Source of the DNA: Clostridiales bacterium
Lineage (GTDB): Bacteria > Bacillota > Clostridia > Christensenellales > Pumilibacteraceae
DNA length: 55,611 nt
Direction of reading: 5' to 3'
NCBI GenBank assembly: GCA_022508445.1
Contig: JAFLVG010000004.1
Location: 1-55,611, forward strand
Shown here: positions 1 to 7,966 of the stretch, in pieces
How positions within the stretch are numbered: the stretch's first letter is position 1
Layout: every line of letters starts with the position of its first letter
Made by a program: the position numbers and the translations under genes
Notes under the pieces: model-generated
The model's database searches: none
What the model was told of the DNA's origin: nothing
Seen by the model: the letters and a program-made list of their open reading frames with translations, nothing else

Positions 1-55
1 GAGCGCTTGAATGGCATTCAAGAGGTCAGCGGTTCGAACCCGCTTATCTCCACCA
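1..55 (+). tRNA. tRNA-Ala (anticodon GGC), 3' part only
   Basis: The window opens inside the D arm. The anticodon arm CTTGA/TCAAG encloses the loop ATGGCAT, giving anticodon GGC at 14-16. The T arm AGCGG-TTCGAAC-CCGCT is perfect, followed by the acceptor strand TATCTCC, discriminator A and an encoded CCA at 53-55. Position 70 of the acceptor strand is T, as expected for the G3-U70 identity pair of alanine tRNAs. The 5' half lies outside the window, so the G3 partner cannot be seen. Confidence 0.93.
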
Positions 56-100
56 CGAAATGCACCGCTATGCGGTGCTTTTTTCGTGGTGGAGATAAGC
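42..100. repeat. 19-bp perfect inverted repeat overlapping the tRNA 3' end
   Basis: Bases 42-60 (T-stem end, acceptor strand, CCA and CGAAA) are exactly complementary to bases 82-100, with the terminator hairpin between them. A transcript reading through could form a nearly continuous hairpin of about 26 bp that would sequester the tRNA acceptor and T-stem strands. The second arm is an inverted copy of the tRNA 3' end outside the gene. Its origin is unknown; an integration scar or selection for a strong hairpin are both possible. Confidence 0.85.
62..84 (+). terminator. Rho-independent terminator after tRNA-Ala
   Basis: A perfect 7-bp GC-rich stem GCACCGC / GCGGTGC with a 3-nt loop is followed directly by six T residues. 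It starts only seven bases after the encoded CCA, so it ends the tRNA transcript. It lies inside a larger inverted repeat (42-100). Confidence 0.85.
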
Positions 101-172
101 AAAGGATAGTGAGAACGCGCGGCGCACTCATTATTATCAAGCACACGCCATAGTGTCATTTGTGTTTTATAC

Positions 173-201
173 TTGCATTGACTTTATAAATACGCTATAA
201 T
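173..201 (+). promoter_or_regulatory. Sigma-A-type promoter of the deaminase gene
   Basis: TTGCAT (173-178), a 17-nt spacer and TATAAT (196-201). Predicted transcription starts near 208, and an AAGGAG-like site at 225-230 precedes the ATG at 242. A TTGACT overlapping at 178 has only a 12-nt spacer and is the less likely -35. Confidence 0.7.
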
Positions 202-241
202 GATAGTACGATAAATTAAATTTAAAGGAGTTAAAGCGAAC

Positions 242-652
242 ATGAACACAGATATTTGGGAAAAGCTATATAGGGAGGCACGCCGTGTTCAAAATGCGCG
301 AACGATTTCTCCTTTTATAGAGGCTGGTGGTGTTGCGGCCGCGCTTATTACCAAAGCGGGAAATATCTATGTTGGGGTGTGTATTGACACTGCATGCACG
401 CTTGGAATGTGCGCCGAGCGAAATGCGATTGCCAATATGATTACAAACGGTGAACATGAGATAGATAAATTCGTAGCAATCGAAGAAGACGGAAGTGTTG
501 TTTCTCCATGCGGGGCTTGTCGTGAGTATATGATGCAGTTATCGAACGACAGTGGAGAAATTGAAATACTTATAAACTACGAAAGTCGTACGACGATACG
601 CTTGAAAGAATTAATTCCCGATTGGTGGGGGAAAAGCCGTTTTCAAAAATAA
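242..652 (+). CDS. Cytidine deaminase family protein (blasticidin-S deaminase-like)
   Basis: A 136-residue zinc-dependent nucleoside deaminase, expected to hydrolyse the amino group of cytidine or a related base in the cytoplasm. The zinc-binding and catalytic motifs are both visible: CAERNAI near residues 59-65 (Cys ligand, catalytic Glu) and PCGACR near 90-95 (two Cys ligands). The length fits the small tetrameric cytidine deaminases. The C-terminal IRLKELIPDWWG resembles the corresponding end of blasticidin-S deaminases, so the substrate may be cytidine or a nucleoside antibiotic; the sequence alone does not decide. The gene is single, with its own promoter, an SD at 225-230 and a terminator at 707-735. 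Confidence 0.85.
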   Translation: MNTDIWEKLYREARRVQNARTISPFIEAGGVAAALITKAGNIYVGVCIDTACTLGMCAERNAIANMITNGEHEIDKFVAIEEDGSVVSPCGACREYMMQLSNDSGEIEILINYESRTTIRLKELIPDWWGKSRFQK

Positions 653-706
653 ATTTCAATTTATAGTAGAATATTAGTTTTATAATAACAATGCGCCACC
701 ATATAG

Positions 707-735
707 ACGACACGCTTATGCGTGTCGTTTTCGTT
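707..735 (+). terminator. Rho-independent terminator after the deaminase gene
   Basis: A 9-bp stem ACGACACGC / GCGTGTCGT with loop TTAT is followed by a T-rich tract (TTTCGTTT). It separates the deaminase gene from the aldo/keto reductase operon. Confidence 0.75.
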
Positions 736-803
736 TAATTGTAGGTGTGGTGGGAATAGCGATAACGGAACGACGATAGCATTTTTGATTGTAAAAAAAT
801 ATC

Positions 804-832
804 TTGCCTACGGTTCGATTCTATGCTATAAT
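804..832 (+). promoter_or_regulatory. Sigma-A-type promoter of the aldo/keto reductase operon
   Basis: TTGCCT (804-809), 17-nt spacer, TATAAT (827-832). The predicted start is close to 839, just at the AAGGAG (838-843) that serves the ATG at 851. This rules out the longer reading frame that begins upstream at 722. Confidence 0.8.
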
Positions 833-850
833 CAAAAAAGGAGATTCATT

Positions 851-1960
851 ATGTTTAGTGAAGTACATAAAAATTTGGGGTTCGGTTGTATGCGCCTGCC
901 CATGCGCGGCGGCAAAGTCGAGTACAATCAGTTTAATAAAATGATTGATGCGTTTATTGAAAACGGCTTTAATTATTTCGACACGGCGCACGGGTATTTA
1001 AACGGTGAAAGCGAAATCGCTCTTCACGACTGCCTTGTAAAGCGCTATCCGAGAGAAAAATACGTTCTAGCAAATAAGCTATCCGATTCTTATTTCAATT
1101 CGGAATCGGACGTTCGTCCGTTCTTCGAGAGTCAGCTTAAAATCTGCGGCGTCGATTATTTCGATTTCTATCTTATGCACGCGCAGAACAAACACAATTA
1201 CAAGCAATACAAACGCTGTCTGGCCTACGAGCAAGCGTTTGAGTTAAAACAAGAGGGCAAGGTCAAGCACGTCGGGATTTCGTTTCACGACACGTCCGAC
1301 GTGCTCGACGCGATCTTGACCGAATATCCGCAAATAGAGTTCGTACAAATCCAGCTCAACTACGTTGACTATGACGATCCGGCCGTGCAGTCGAGAATGT
1401 GCTTGGAGGTTTGCAACAAGCACAACAAGCCGGTCATCGTAATGGAGCCGGTCAAAGGCGGAAACCTCGTCAATCTCACATCGGACGCGAAAAGGTATTT
1501 CGACGAGCTTGGGAGCAACAGCTCTGCCAGCTATGCCATTCGTTTTGCCGCAGGACAGCAAGGCGTGTTTATGGTGCTGTCGGGAATGAGCGATATGGCG
1601 CAAATGAACGACAACATTTCGCACATGAAAGACTTTAAGCCGCTTGACGAGCGAGAAATGCGCGCAGTAAAAAGTGTGTGCGCAGTCCTCAAAGGCAAGA
1701 ACATAATTGCTTGCACCGCTTGCCGCTATTGCACGGCAGGTTGCCCCAAGAGCATTTCCATTCCCGATTTGTTTGCGTGCATGAACACAAAGAACATCTA
1801 TCACGATTGGAACGCAGATTACTATTACGAGGACGTGTATACAAAAGCCGGCGGAAAAGCGTCGGCATGTATCGGTTGCGGAAAATGCGAAAGCGCGTGT
1901 CCGCAGCATTTGCAGATTAGAAAATTATTGAAAGACGTTGCAAAGGAATTCGAAAAGTAA
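851..1960 (+). CDS. Aldo/keto reductase with C-terminal [4Fe-4S] ferredoxin motifs
   Basis: A 369-residue protein with an aldo/keto reductase TIM barrel and a ferredoxin-like C-terminus. The catalytic elements are present: Asp and Tyr in FFDTAHGY, Lys in LANKL and His in YLMHAQN. Two cluster-binding motifs follow, CTACRYCTAGCP and CIGCGKCESACP, each with the CxxCxxCxxxCP spacing of [4Fe-4S] sites. Family members are cytoplasmic oxidoreductases that probably couple a barrel-bound substrate to electron transfer; the substrate is not known. The start at 851 is set by AAGGAG at 838-843 and the promoter just upstream. The stop TAA overlaps the ATG of the next, paralogous gene by one base, so the two are translationally coupled. 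Confidence 0.88.
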   Translation: MFSEVHKNLGFGCMRLPMRGGKVEYNQFNKMIDAFIENGFNYFDTAHGYLNGESEIALHDCLVKRYPREKYVLANKLSDSYFNSESDVRPFFESQLKICGVDYFDFYLMHAQNKHNYKQYKRCLAYEQAFELKQEGKVKHVGISFHDTSDVLDAILTEYPQIEFVQIQLNYVDYDDPAVQSRMCLEVCNKHNKPVIVMEPVKGGNLVNLTSDAKRYFDELGSNSSASYAIRFAAGQQGVFMVLSGMSDMAQMNDNISHMKDFKPLDEREMRAVKSVCAVLKGKNIIACTACRYCTAGCPKSISIPDLFACMNTKNIYHDWNADYYYEDVYTKAGGKASACIGCGKCESACPQHLQIRKLLKDVAKEFEK

Positions 1961-3066
1961 TGGAATACAGAAAATTGCCGCGCGGCGGTGAGAAGATATG
2001 CACGCTCGGGCTCGGAACGAGCAGTATTCACGAGAGCGCGCCCGACGAGATTCAAGCGATTATAGAAAAAGCTATTGACAGCGGCATTAACTTTTTCGAT
2101 TTGGCCGCAGGTTCTAACCGCATGTTCGAGCCGTTCGGCAAGTCGATAAAGGGTAAGCGCGAAAAAGTGTATTTTCAGCTACACTTCGGCGCGGTGTATA
2201 AAGAAAACGGCGAGTACGGCTGGTCTCGCAACCTAACCGAAATTAAAAACACTTTCGAGTGGGAGATGAAAGCGCTCGGCACCGATTACGTCGATTTCGG
2301 GTTTTTGCATTGTATAGACGAGGAGAGCGACTTTAAAGACGTTATAGATAACGGCATTTTCGACTATGTCAAAGGTTTGAAAGATAGCGGCATAGTTCGG
2401 CATATAGGATTTTCTTCGCACACGCCGAGCGTCGCGAACATGATGCTCGACACTGGCATAGCGGACATTATGATGTTTTCGATAAACCCCGCTTACGATT
2501 TGGAATGCGGCGACGAGTACGGAATAGGCACGACTGTCGAGCGCGCCGAGTTGCTTAAACGCTGTGAAGCGGAAGGAATTGGCATATCGGTAATGAAGCC
2601 TTTTCACGGCGGACAGCTTTTATCGGATGAAACGTCACCGTTTAAAAAAGCTCTTACGAGAAATCAATGCATTCAATATTGCCTCGATAGGCCTGCCGTT
2701 ATTACCGTAGTGCCGGGTGTCAGGAATATGAGCGATCTCACGGAGTTGCTCGAATATCCGACTTCCGCAAGCTCCGAGCGCGATTACTCTTTGATCGGTG
2801 GATTCACGCCCCAAGCGGCGGTGGGTAACTGTGTTTATTGCAACCATTGTCAGCCTTGCCCTGTGGGGATAGACATAGGTATCGTCAATAAGTACTACGA
2901 TCTTGCGCTCGTCGGCGACAATATGGCGGCTAATCACTACGACAAACTTACGGTCAAAGCGGACGCGTGTATCAAATGCGGTCATTGCGACAAGCGGTGT
3001 CCGTTCAAGGTCAAACAACAAAGCAAAATGAAATCAATCGCCGAGTATTTCGGCAAAGGAGTTTGA
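1960..3066 (+). CDS. Aldo/keto reductase-like [4Fe-4S] protein with altered catalytic residues
   Basis: A 368-residue paralogue of the preceding protein, with barrel and two cysteine clusters (CVYCNHCQPCP and CIKCGHCDKRCP). The usual catalytic Tyr, five residues after the Asp of FFD, is Ser here (DLAAGS), and the position of the usual catalytic Lys reads YFQLHFG, with His in place of Lys. The His of FLHCID remains. As judged by hand alignment the protein should be a weak or inactive classical reductase and may work as an electron-transfer or regulatory partner of its neighbour. The start ATG overlaps the previous stop. An ECF S-like gene follows after 2 bases, so the operon continues. Confidence 0.82.
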   Translation: MEYRKLPRGGEKICTLGLGTSSIHESAPDEIQAIIEKAIDSGINFFDLAAGSNRMFEPFGKSIKGKREKVYFQLHFGAVYKENGEYGWSRNLTEIKNTFEWEMKALGTDYVDFGFLHCIDEESDFKDVIDNGIFDYVKGLKDSGIVRHIGFSSHTPSVANMMLDTGIADIMMFSINPAYDLECGDEYGIGTTVERAELLKRCEAEGIGISVMKPFHGGQLLSDETSPFKKALTRNQCIQYCLDRPAVITVVPGVRNMSDLTELLEYPTSASSERDYSLIGGFTPQAAVGNCVYCNHCQPCPVGIDIGIVNKYYDLALVGDNMAANHYDKLTVKADACIKCGHCDKRCPFKVKQQSKMKSIAEYFGKGV

Positions 3067-3068
3067 TT

Positions 3069-3650
3069 ATGATTGAAAATGTTTTGGCAAGAAAAAACTT
3101 GTCTTTCAAATTGAAGATAACGGTTAAGAGCCTTATATCTTTGGGAATCGTAGTGCTCGCGGTAGTCTTACCGCAGCTCGTTCACCTCGCTTTGGGAAAG
3201 GCGGGCGGCGTACAGTGGCTTCCCATGTATCTGCCCGTGCTGCTCGGCGGATGTCTTTTGGGGTGGACGTGGGGACTCGGTGTAGGCATTGCGTCGCCCA
3301 TAGTCAGCTTTTTGATTACGCTTGCTTTCGGTAATCCTATGCCTGTTGCGGCACGGCTTCCGTTTATGATTGTTGAGCTTGCCGTATTCGCCGCGGTATC
3401 GGGTTTGTTCACGAAAAAGATTGCGCAAAACGGCTGGATGGCGTTTCCTGCCGTACTGCTTGCCCAAGTATCGGGAAGAACGGTCTTCATGCTACTCGTT
3501 TTAATTTTCAAGTCGGTAACGCCGTTTACTCCTGCAATGATATGGTCGCAGATTCAAGCCGGATTACTCGGCATGGTGCTTCAAGCTGTGCTTGTTCCGT
3601 TCGTCGTTATGGGCTTGAAGTTGCTTTTGGACAGGGGCGGAAATGACTGA
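3069..3650 (+). CDS. Predicted ECF transporter S-component-like membrane protein
   Basis: A 193-residue, strongly hydrophobic protein with about six membrane segments, the size expected for the substrate-binding S subunit of an energy-coupling factor transporter. The segment after residue 45 (GGVQWLPMYLPVLLGG) and the glycine-rich helix that follows are typical of this superfamily. S subunits bind a vitamin or other micronutrient and rely on a shared EcfAAT module that is not encoded here; the substrate cannot be read from sequence. The ATG at 3069 is preceded by the GGAGTT that overlaps the end of the upstream gene. The 3' end overlaps the DUF1893 gene by 8 bases. Assignment rests on hydrophobicity, length and neighbourhood. 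Confidence 0.6.
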   Translation: MIENVLARKNLSFKLKITVKSLISLGIVVLAVVLPQLVHLALGKAGGVQWLPMYLPVLLGGCLLGWTWGLGVGIASPIVSFLITLAFGNPMPVAARLPFMIVELAVFAAVSGLFTKKIAQNGWMAFPAVLLAQVSGRTVFMLLVLIFKSVTPFTPAMIWSQIQAGLLGMVLQAVLVPFVVMGLKLLLDRGGND

Positions 3651-4071
3651 TCTTAACGTAGCTAAAAATAATCTCGAAGGGCATACGATTTGCCTATGTA
3701 GAGACGGTAATTGCTTGTTCAGCGAAAAACGGGGCATTTCTCCCATGATGACGTTTATCGCGGACGGAATCGATCTTGCAGGATATTCGGTCGCCGATAT
3801 CGTTGTCGGAAAGGCGGCGGCTATGCTGTTCGTTAAGTGCGGCATAAAGCAAGTGTTTGCGAAAACGCTTTCACAAAGCGGCAAAAGAGTGCTTGAAAAA
3901 TACGGCATTCATTACGAGTACGAAACCTTGACGGACAAAATAATAAACCGCGCAGGCACAGACATGTGTCCTATGGAAAAAGCGGTATTTGAAGTAGACG
4001 ATCCGGAAACCGCGTACTCCGTATTAAAAGAAAAACTGCGGCTTATGTCCGCATCTTCGAATTTGACGTAA
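3643..4071 (+). CDS. DUF1893 family protein
   Basis: A 142-residue soluble protein that I recognise as DUF1893, a family with a deaminase-like fold known from a Thermotoga structure but with no established function. The features typical of it are visible: the N-terminal half with SEKRGISPM, the central GKAAAMLFVKCGIKQVFAKTLS and the CPMEK segment near residue 110. The zinc-binding CAE/PCxxC motifs of active deaminases are absent. It overlaps the ECF S-like gene by 8 bases and is the last gene of an operon with two [4Fe-4S] aldo/keto reductases. This arrangement suggests a shared, unknown job, perhaps uptake and processing of a small redox-active compound. Confidence 0.75.
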   Translation: MTDLNVAKNNLEGHTICLCRDGNCLFSEKRGISPMMTFIADGIDLAGYSVADIVVGKAAAMLFVKCGIKQVFAKTLSQSGKRVLEKYGIHYEYETLTDKIINRAGTDMCPMEKAVFEVDDPETAYSVLKEKLRLMSASSNLT

Positions 4072-4102
4072 CAATGGTTACATAGCATATCGGACTTATT
4101 AG

Positions 4103-5431
4103 ATGAACATCGGCGATATAATCGAAATCGAAATACTTTCAAACGGCATGGACGGCGAGGGCGTTGCAAGGTGCGACGGCAAAGTCGTCTTTGTGCCGTA
4201 CACGCTAAAAGGCGAGCGCGTCCGCGCGGTCGTAAAGCAGGTGAAAAAGAAATACGCCGTAGCCTCGGTCATCAAGGTTTTAGCCCCGTCAGAAAACAGA
4301 ATAACGCCCGAATGTCCGTATTACTACAAGTGTGGCGGTTGCGATATGGGGCATATCTCGCCCGAGTACCGCGAAAGTATTTTAAAAGCCGAGCTTGAAA
4401 ACAATCTCAAAAAAATAGCCGGCATCGACATGCGTGTCGAAAAATTCGTGCGTTGTTCAGATGAATCGTCGCTACGCAACAAGCTGTCAATGCCGTTCGG
4501 GTATGAGGGCGGCAAGGTGGTTTTGGGGCTTTATAGGCAAAATACGCACGCTGTGGAGCGTGTCGAATGTGCGCTCGGCAAAAAAGCTTCCAATTCGATT
4601 GCCGAAATTGTGTGCGGTTATGCAAACGAACGCTGTCTTTCCGTGTACGACGAACGTAGCGGAAAAGGGCTTTTGCGCCACCTCGTGTTGCGCGAAATCG
4701 GTGAGCGTATATCTGTCACACTTGTCATAAACGATACAAAGTTCGACGGCGAGAACGAGCTCGCGCGCCGTCTTCCCGATCATGCCGATTTCTTTGTATG
4801 TCCGAACATGCAACGCAATAACGTTATTTTAGGCGATACCGTTCGTCTGATAAAAGGCAAGCCTTGCATAGACGTTAACGTTCTCGGCGTCAAGGCCGAG
4901 CTGTCGCCGCTGTCGTTTTTTCAAGTGAACGACGACATTCGCGACAAGCTTTATACCGCCGCGATAGGAGCCGTTAGGTCTGACGTACTTATCGATTTGT
5001 ACAGCGGAATAGGGATAACGAGCAACCTTGCCGCGAGAAAGTGCGAGAGGGTGTTTGCGGTCGAGGTCGTGCCGCAAGCGGTTAAAGACGCCGACAGAAC
5101 GGCTGAGCTAAACGGCAACGCGCAAAAAATAACAAACGTTTGCGGCAGGGTTGAAGAGGTTTTGTCAGGACTGCCTAATTGTGACGGTGGCACTGACGTT
5201 CTTATCGATCCGCCGCGCAAGGGTTGTGGGGAAAAGGTTGTGCAATCAATTGCGGAGCTTCACCCCAATACACTCATATACATTTCATGCAATCACGCCA
5301 CCATGTGCAGGGATATTCGCGCGTTTCTCGATGTATCGTCCGACTACGAAATTTCGGACTGCTGTATTTTCGATATGTTTCCAAACACGCACCATGTGGA
5401 AACGCTCGTTATTCTCACGAGAAAAGGCTGA
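4103..5431 (+). CDS. rlmD: 23S rRNA (uracil-5-)-methyltransferase, RlmD/RlmCD type
   Basis: A 442-residue TrmA/RlmD-family enzyme that methylates C5 of a uridine in 23S rRNA using S-adenosylmethionine. An N-terminal TRAM domain covers about residues 1-60. Cysteines 71, 77 and 80 (CPYYYKCGGC) plus a later one match the [4Fe-4S] site of the family. The SAM-binding motif LIDLYSGIGIT lies near residue 297, DPPRKGCG near 368, and the catalytic cysteine is in YISCNHATM near 397. Low-GC Gram-positive members (RlmCD) modify two sites, so the single-target name is provisional. No clear SD precedes the ATG, which lies 31 bases after DUF1893, and translation may depend on upstream reading. Confidence 0.88.
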   Translation: MNIGDIIEIEILSNGMDGEGVARCDGKVVFVPYTLKGERVRAVVKQVKKKYAVASVIKVLAPSENRITPECPYYYKCGGCDMGHISPEYRESILKAELENNLKKIAGIDMRVEKFVRCSDESSLRNKLSMPFGYEGGKVVLGLYRQNTHAVERVECALGKKASNSIAEIVCGYANERCLSVYDERSGKGLLRHLVLREIGERISVTLVINDTKFDGENELARRLPDHADFFVCPNMQRNNVILGDTVRLIKGKPCIDVNVLGVKAELSPLSFFQVNDDIRDKLYTAAIGAVRSDVLIDLYSGIGITSNLAARKCERVFAVEVVPQAVKDADRTAELNGNAQKITNVCGRVEEVLSGLPNCDGGTDVLIDPPRKGCGEKVVQSIAELHPNTLIYISCNHATMCRDIRAFLDVSSDYEISDCCIFDMFPNTHHVETLVILTRKG

Positions 5432-5457
5432 AAAACAGACGAGCGCAAATAAACCGC

Positions 5458-5486
5458 TTGATAAAATAATATGCGCGTGATATAAT
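5458..5486 (+). promoter_or_regulatory. Sigma-A-type promoter of the phosphonate operon
   Basis: TTGATA (5458-5463), 17-nt spacer, TATAAT (5481-5486). The AGGATGG at 5513-5519 is the ribosome site for the ATG at 5527. The three phosphonate genes that follow are closely spaced and have no further promoter. Confidence 0.75.
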
Positions 5487-5526
5487 AGAACAAATCGCAG
5501 TATTCAAATGATAGGATGGAAAAACA

Positions 5527-6840
5527 ATGCCGAAAGTATATATCGCAATGAGTGCGGACGTGCTTCACCAAGGGCACATAAACGTAATTAACGAAGGGCA
5601 AAAATACGGAGAAGTCATTATCGGGCTTTTGACAGATGAGGCAATTGCCACATATAAAAGGCTTCCCATTATTTCATACAACGAGCGCAAAGTTATTTTC
5701 GAAAATATCAAGGGCGTGTCGCAGGTGGTACCGCAAAAAACGCTCGACTATACCGAAAATCTCGAAGCTTTAAAGCCTGATTACGTCGTTCACGGTGACG
5801 ACTGGCGCTCGGGCGTTCAAAAAATCATACGCGAAAAGGTTATAGCAACGCTTGCAAAATGGGGCGGAAAGCTTATAGAAGTCGCGTACACCAAAAACGT
5901 CAGCTGTTCCGAAATAGAAACAAAGGTCAGGATATTGGAAAACACCCCCGATAACCGCCGAGCAAAGCTCAGAAGAATGCTCGCGCTAAAACCTTATGTC
6001 AATGTGATGGAAGCCTCCAACGGACTGACGGGACTTATTTGCGAGAATTCGAAATACGTAGACGAAGAAGCCGGCACTTCGCGAGAGTTCGACGGCATGT
6101 GGGTATCCTCTCTTTGCGACTCGTCTTTTAAAGGCAAGCCCGATATCGAGCTTGTCGATCTCACGTCGCGCATAAGAACAATCGAAGAAATCATGGAGGT
6201 CACCACAAAGCCCATAATTTTGGACGGCGATACGGGCGGCAAGACCGAGCACTTTACCTACAATGTGAAAACTTTGGAGCGCTTGGGCGTTTCGGCTATT
6301 ATAATTGAGGACAAGACAGGCTTGAAGCAGAACTCACTTTTCGGCACAGACGCAAAACAAGTGCTCGACGATCCTCACGAATTCGCAAAGAAAATCAAGG
6401 CCGGCAAAACCGCACAGGTCACGAGAGACTTTTTGATATTCGCACGCATCGAGGCATTGATTGCCGGGTACGGCATTGACGAGGCGATTACGCGCGCCAA
6501 AATCTACGTCGAGGAAGGTTGCGCCGACGGCATTATGATTCACTCAAAGGAAAAGGACGGCGCGGAAATCAAAGAGTTTCTCCGTCGGTTCAGAGAATAC
6601 TCCAAGGATATTCCTGTCATTCTCGTTCCTACGTCTTACAATCAATTTACGGAAGACGAGCTGTGCAAATGGGGCGCGAACATCATTATTCACGCAAACC
6701 ACATGCTTCGGAGCGCTTACCCCGCAATGAAGAATTGCGCCGAGTCCGTTCTTAAACATCACAGGTCTTTGGAGGCTTCGGAAAAATATTGTATCGGCAT
6801 CAAAGAGGTTTTGTCATTGATTCCCGGAACGAAGCAGTAA
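5527..6840 (+). CDS. aepX: Phosphoenolpyruvate mutase with N-terminal nucleotidyltransferase domain
   Basis: A 437-residue enzyme that makes the carbon-phosphorus bond, rearranging phosphoenolpyruvate to phosphonopyruvate. Residues 1-135 form a cytidylyltransferase-like domain with the HxGH motif (LHQGHINVI near 13-21). The C-terminal two thirds carry the isocitrate lyase-type barrel with the mutase signature EDKTGLKQNS (EDKx5NS) near 260, which separates true mutases from phosphonopyruvate hydrolases and lyases. The N-terminal fusion is known in several bacterial AepX proteins, where it may activate a headgroup. The decarboxylase gene follows after 10 bases. Since the mutase equilibrium favours PEP, that coupling is expected to pull the pathway forward. 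Confidence 0.93.
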   Translation: MPKVYIAMSADVLHQGHINVINEGQKYGEVIIGLLTDEAIATYKRLPIISYNERKVIFENIKGVSQVVPQKTLDYTENLEALKPDYVVHGDDWRSGVQKIIREKVIATLAKWGGKLIEVAYTKNVSCSEIETKVRILENTPDNRRAKLRRMLALKPYVNVMEASNGLTGLICENSKYVDEEAGTSREFDGMWVSSLCDSSFKGKPDIELVDLTSRIRTIEEIMEVTTKPIILDGDTGGKTEHFTYNVKTLERLGVSAIIIEDKTGLKQNSLFGTDAKQVLDDPHEFAKKIKAGKTAQVTRDFLIFARIEALIAGYGIDEAITRAKIYVEEGCADGIMIHSKEKDGAEIKEFLRRFREYSKDIPVILVPTSYNQFTEDELCKWGANIIIHANHMLRSAYPAMKNCAESVLKHHRSLEASEKYCIGIKEVLSLIPGTKQ

Positions 6841-6850
6841 GGAGAAACAG

Positions 6851-7966
6851 ATGATCGACACGCTAGCGTTTTACAATTATTTAGCCGACAATTCAATAGA
6901 TTTTTTTGCAGGCGTACCCGATTCGCTTTTGGCGGATTTTTGCGCCTGCATAAAGGCGAACTGCCGAAAATCGAAAAATATCATAACTGCCAACGAGGGC
7001 AATGCCGTTGCGATGGCGGCGGGATACCATATTTCCACCGGCAAAATCGGCTGTGTGTATATGCAAAATTCGGGCGAGGGAAACGCCGTAAATCCGTTGC
7101 TTTCACTTGCGGACGAGGACGTTTATTCAATACCCATGCTTTTGATAATCGGCTGGCGCGGACAGCCCGGCAAGCATGACGAGCCACAACACGTCAAGCA
7201 GGGCAAGGTCACATGCTCGTTGCTCGACGCAATGGGCATTCGTTACGTTGTACTTTCAGACAATTACAAAGATGAGCTTCAAGCCGCAATCAAGTACATG
7301 AACGAGCAAAACAGTCCGTTTGCGCTCGTCGTGCAAAAGGGTTTGTTCGGCCCGTATAAAATGGAAAAAGAATCCTCCGAGTATGCCTTAACGCGTGAGG
7401 ACGCATTGAAAGAAATTATATCGCGTCTTACGCAAGACGACGTGATAGTTTCCACGACAGGCAAGACATCGCGCGAGATATTCGAAATAAGGGAAGACAA
7501 CAAGCAAGGGCATTCCAACGATTTTCTGACGGTAGGCTCTATGGGGCATACGGCGTCCATAGCTTACGGCATAGCTATCGGGACGGACAGGAATGTGTGG
7601 TGCATAGACGGCGACGGCTCGCTCATTATGCACATGGGAAGCCTCGGCGTAATCGGCTCTGATATACCCGATAATTTCAAATACATCGTCAACGACAACA
7701 ATGCGCACGAGTCGGTAGGCGGTCAGCCCACTTGCTCTAAAAACATAGATATTCCCGCGATATTAAAGGCATGCGGATTCAAGGACGTTATAGTCGCCGA
7801 AACCGCAGAGCAGATACGAGCGGGGATAGAGCGGCTTAAAAGAGAGAGCGGCGTCGCTATGGTGCTTCACACCAAGCAGGGATCGAGAGCCGATCTCGGC
7901 AGACCTACGACTACTCCGCAAGAAAACAAAAAGGCTTTAATGAAAAAACTGGGAGCAATCAAGTGA
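6851..7966 (+). CDS. aepY: Phosphonopyruvate decarboxylase
   Basis: A 371-residue thiamine diphosphate enzyme converting phosphonopyruvate to phosphonoacetaldehyde and CO2. The activating Glu of the cofactor site is in ITANEGNAVAMAAGY near residue 48. The cofactor and metal motif starts at GDGSLIMHMGSLG near 254 and continues to NDNNAHESVGG. Length and domain order (PYR-like then PP-like) fit single-chain AepY proteins. GGAGA precedes the ATG by a short gap. The last four bases overlap the start of the reductase fusion gene (GTGA at 7963-7966), so the pathway enzymes are made together. Confidence 0.93.
   Translation: MIDTLAFYNYLADNSIDFFAGVPDSLLADFCACIKANCRKSKNIITANEGNAVAMAAGYHISTGKIGCVYMQNSGEGNAVNPLLSLADEDVYSIPMLLIIGWRGQPGKHDEPQHVKQGKVTCSLLDAMGIRYVVLSDNYKDELQAAIKYMNEQNSPFALVVQKGLFGPYKMEKESSEYALTREDALKEIISRLTQDDVIVSTTGKTSREIFEIREDNKQGHSNDFLTVGSMGHTASIAYGIAIGTDRNVWCIDGDGSLIMHMGSLGVIGSDIPDNFKYIVNDNNAHESVGGQPTCSKNIDIPAILKACGFKDVIVAETAEQIRAGIERLKRESGVAMVLHTKQGSRADLGRPTTTPQENKKALMKKLGAIK

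Noticed and set aside
722-850. N-terminal extension of the first aldo/keto reductase frame
   Set aside because: The extension covers a terminator tail and the promoter; AAGGAG before the ATG at 851 and the family N-terminus give the true start.
3643-4071. DUF1893 as an active cytidine deaminase
   Set aside because: The fold family may be deaminase-like, but the zinc-binding CAE and PCxxC motifs are absent.
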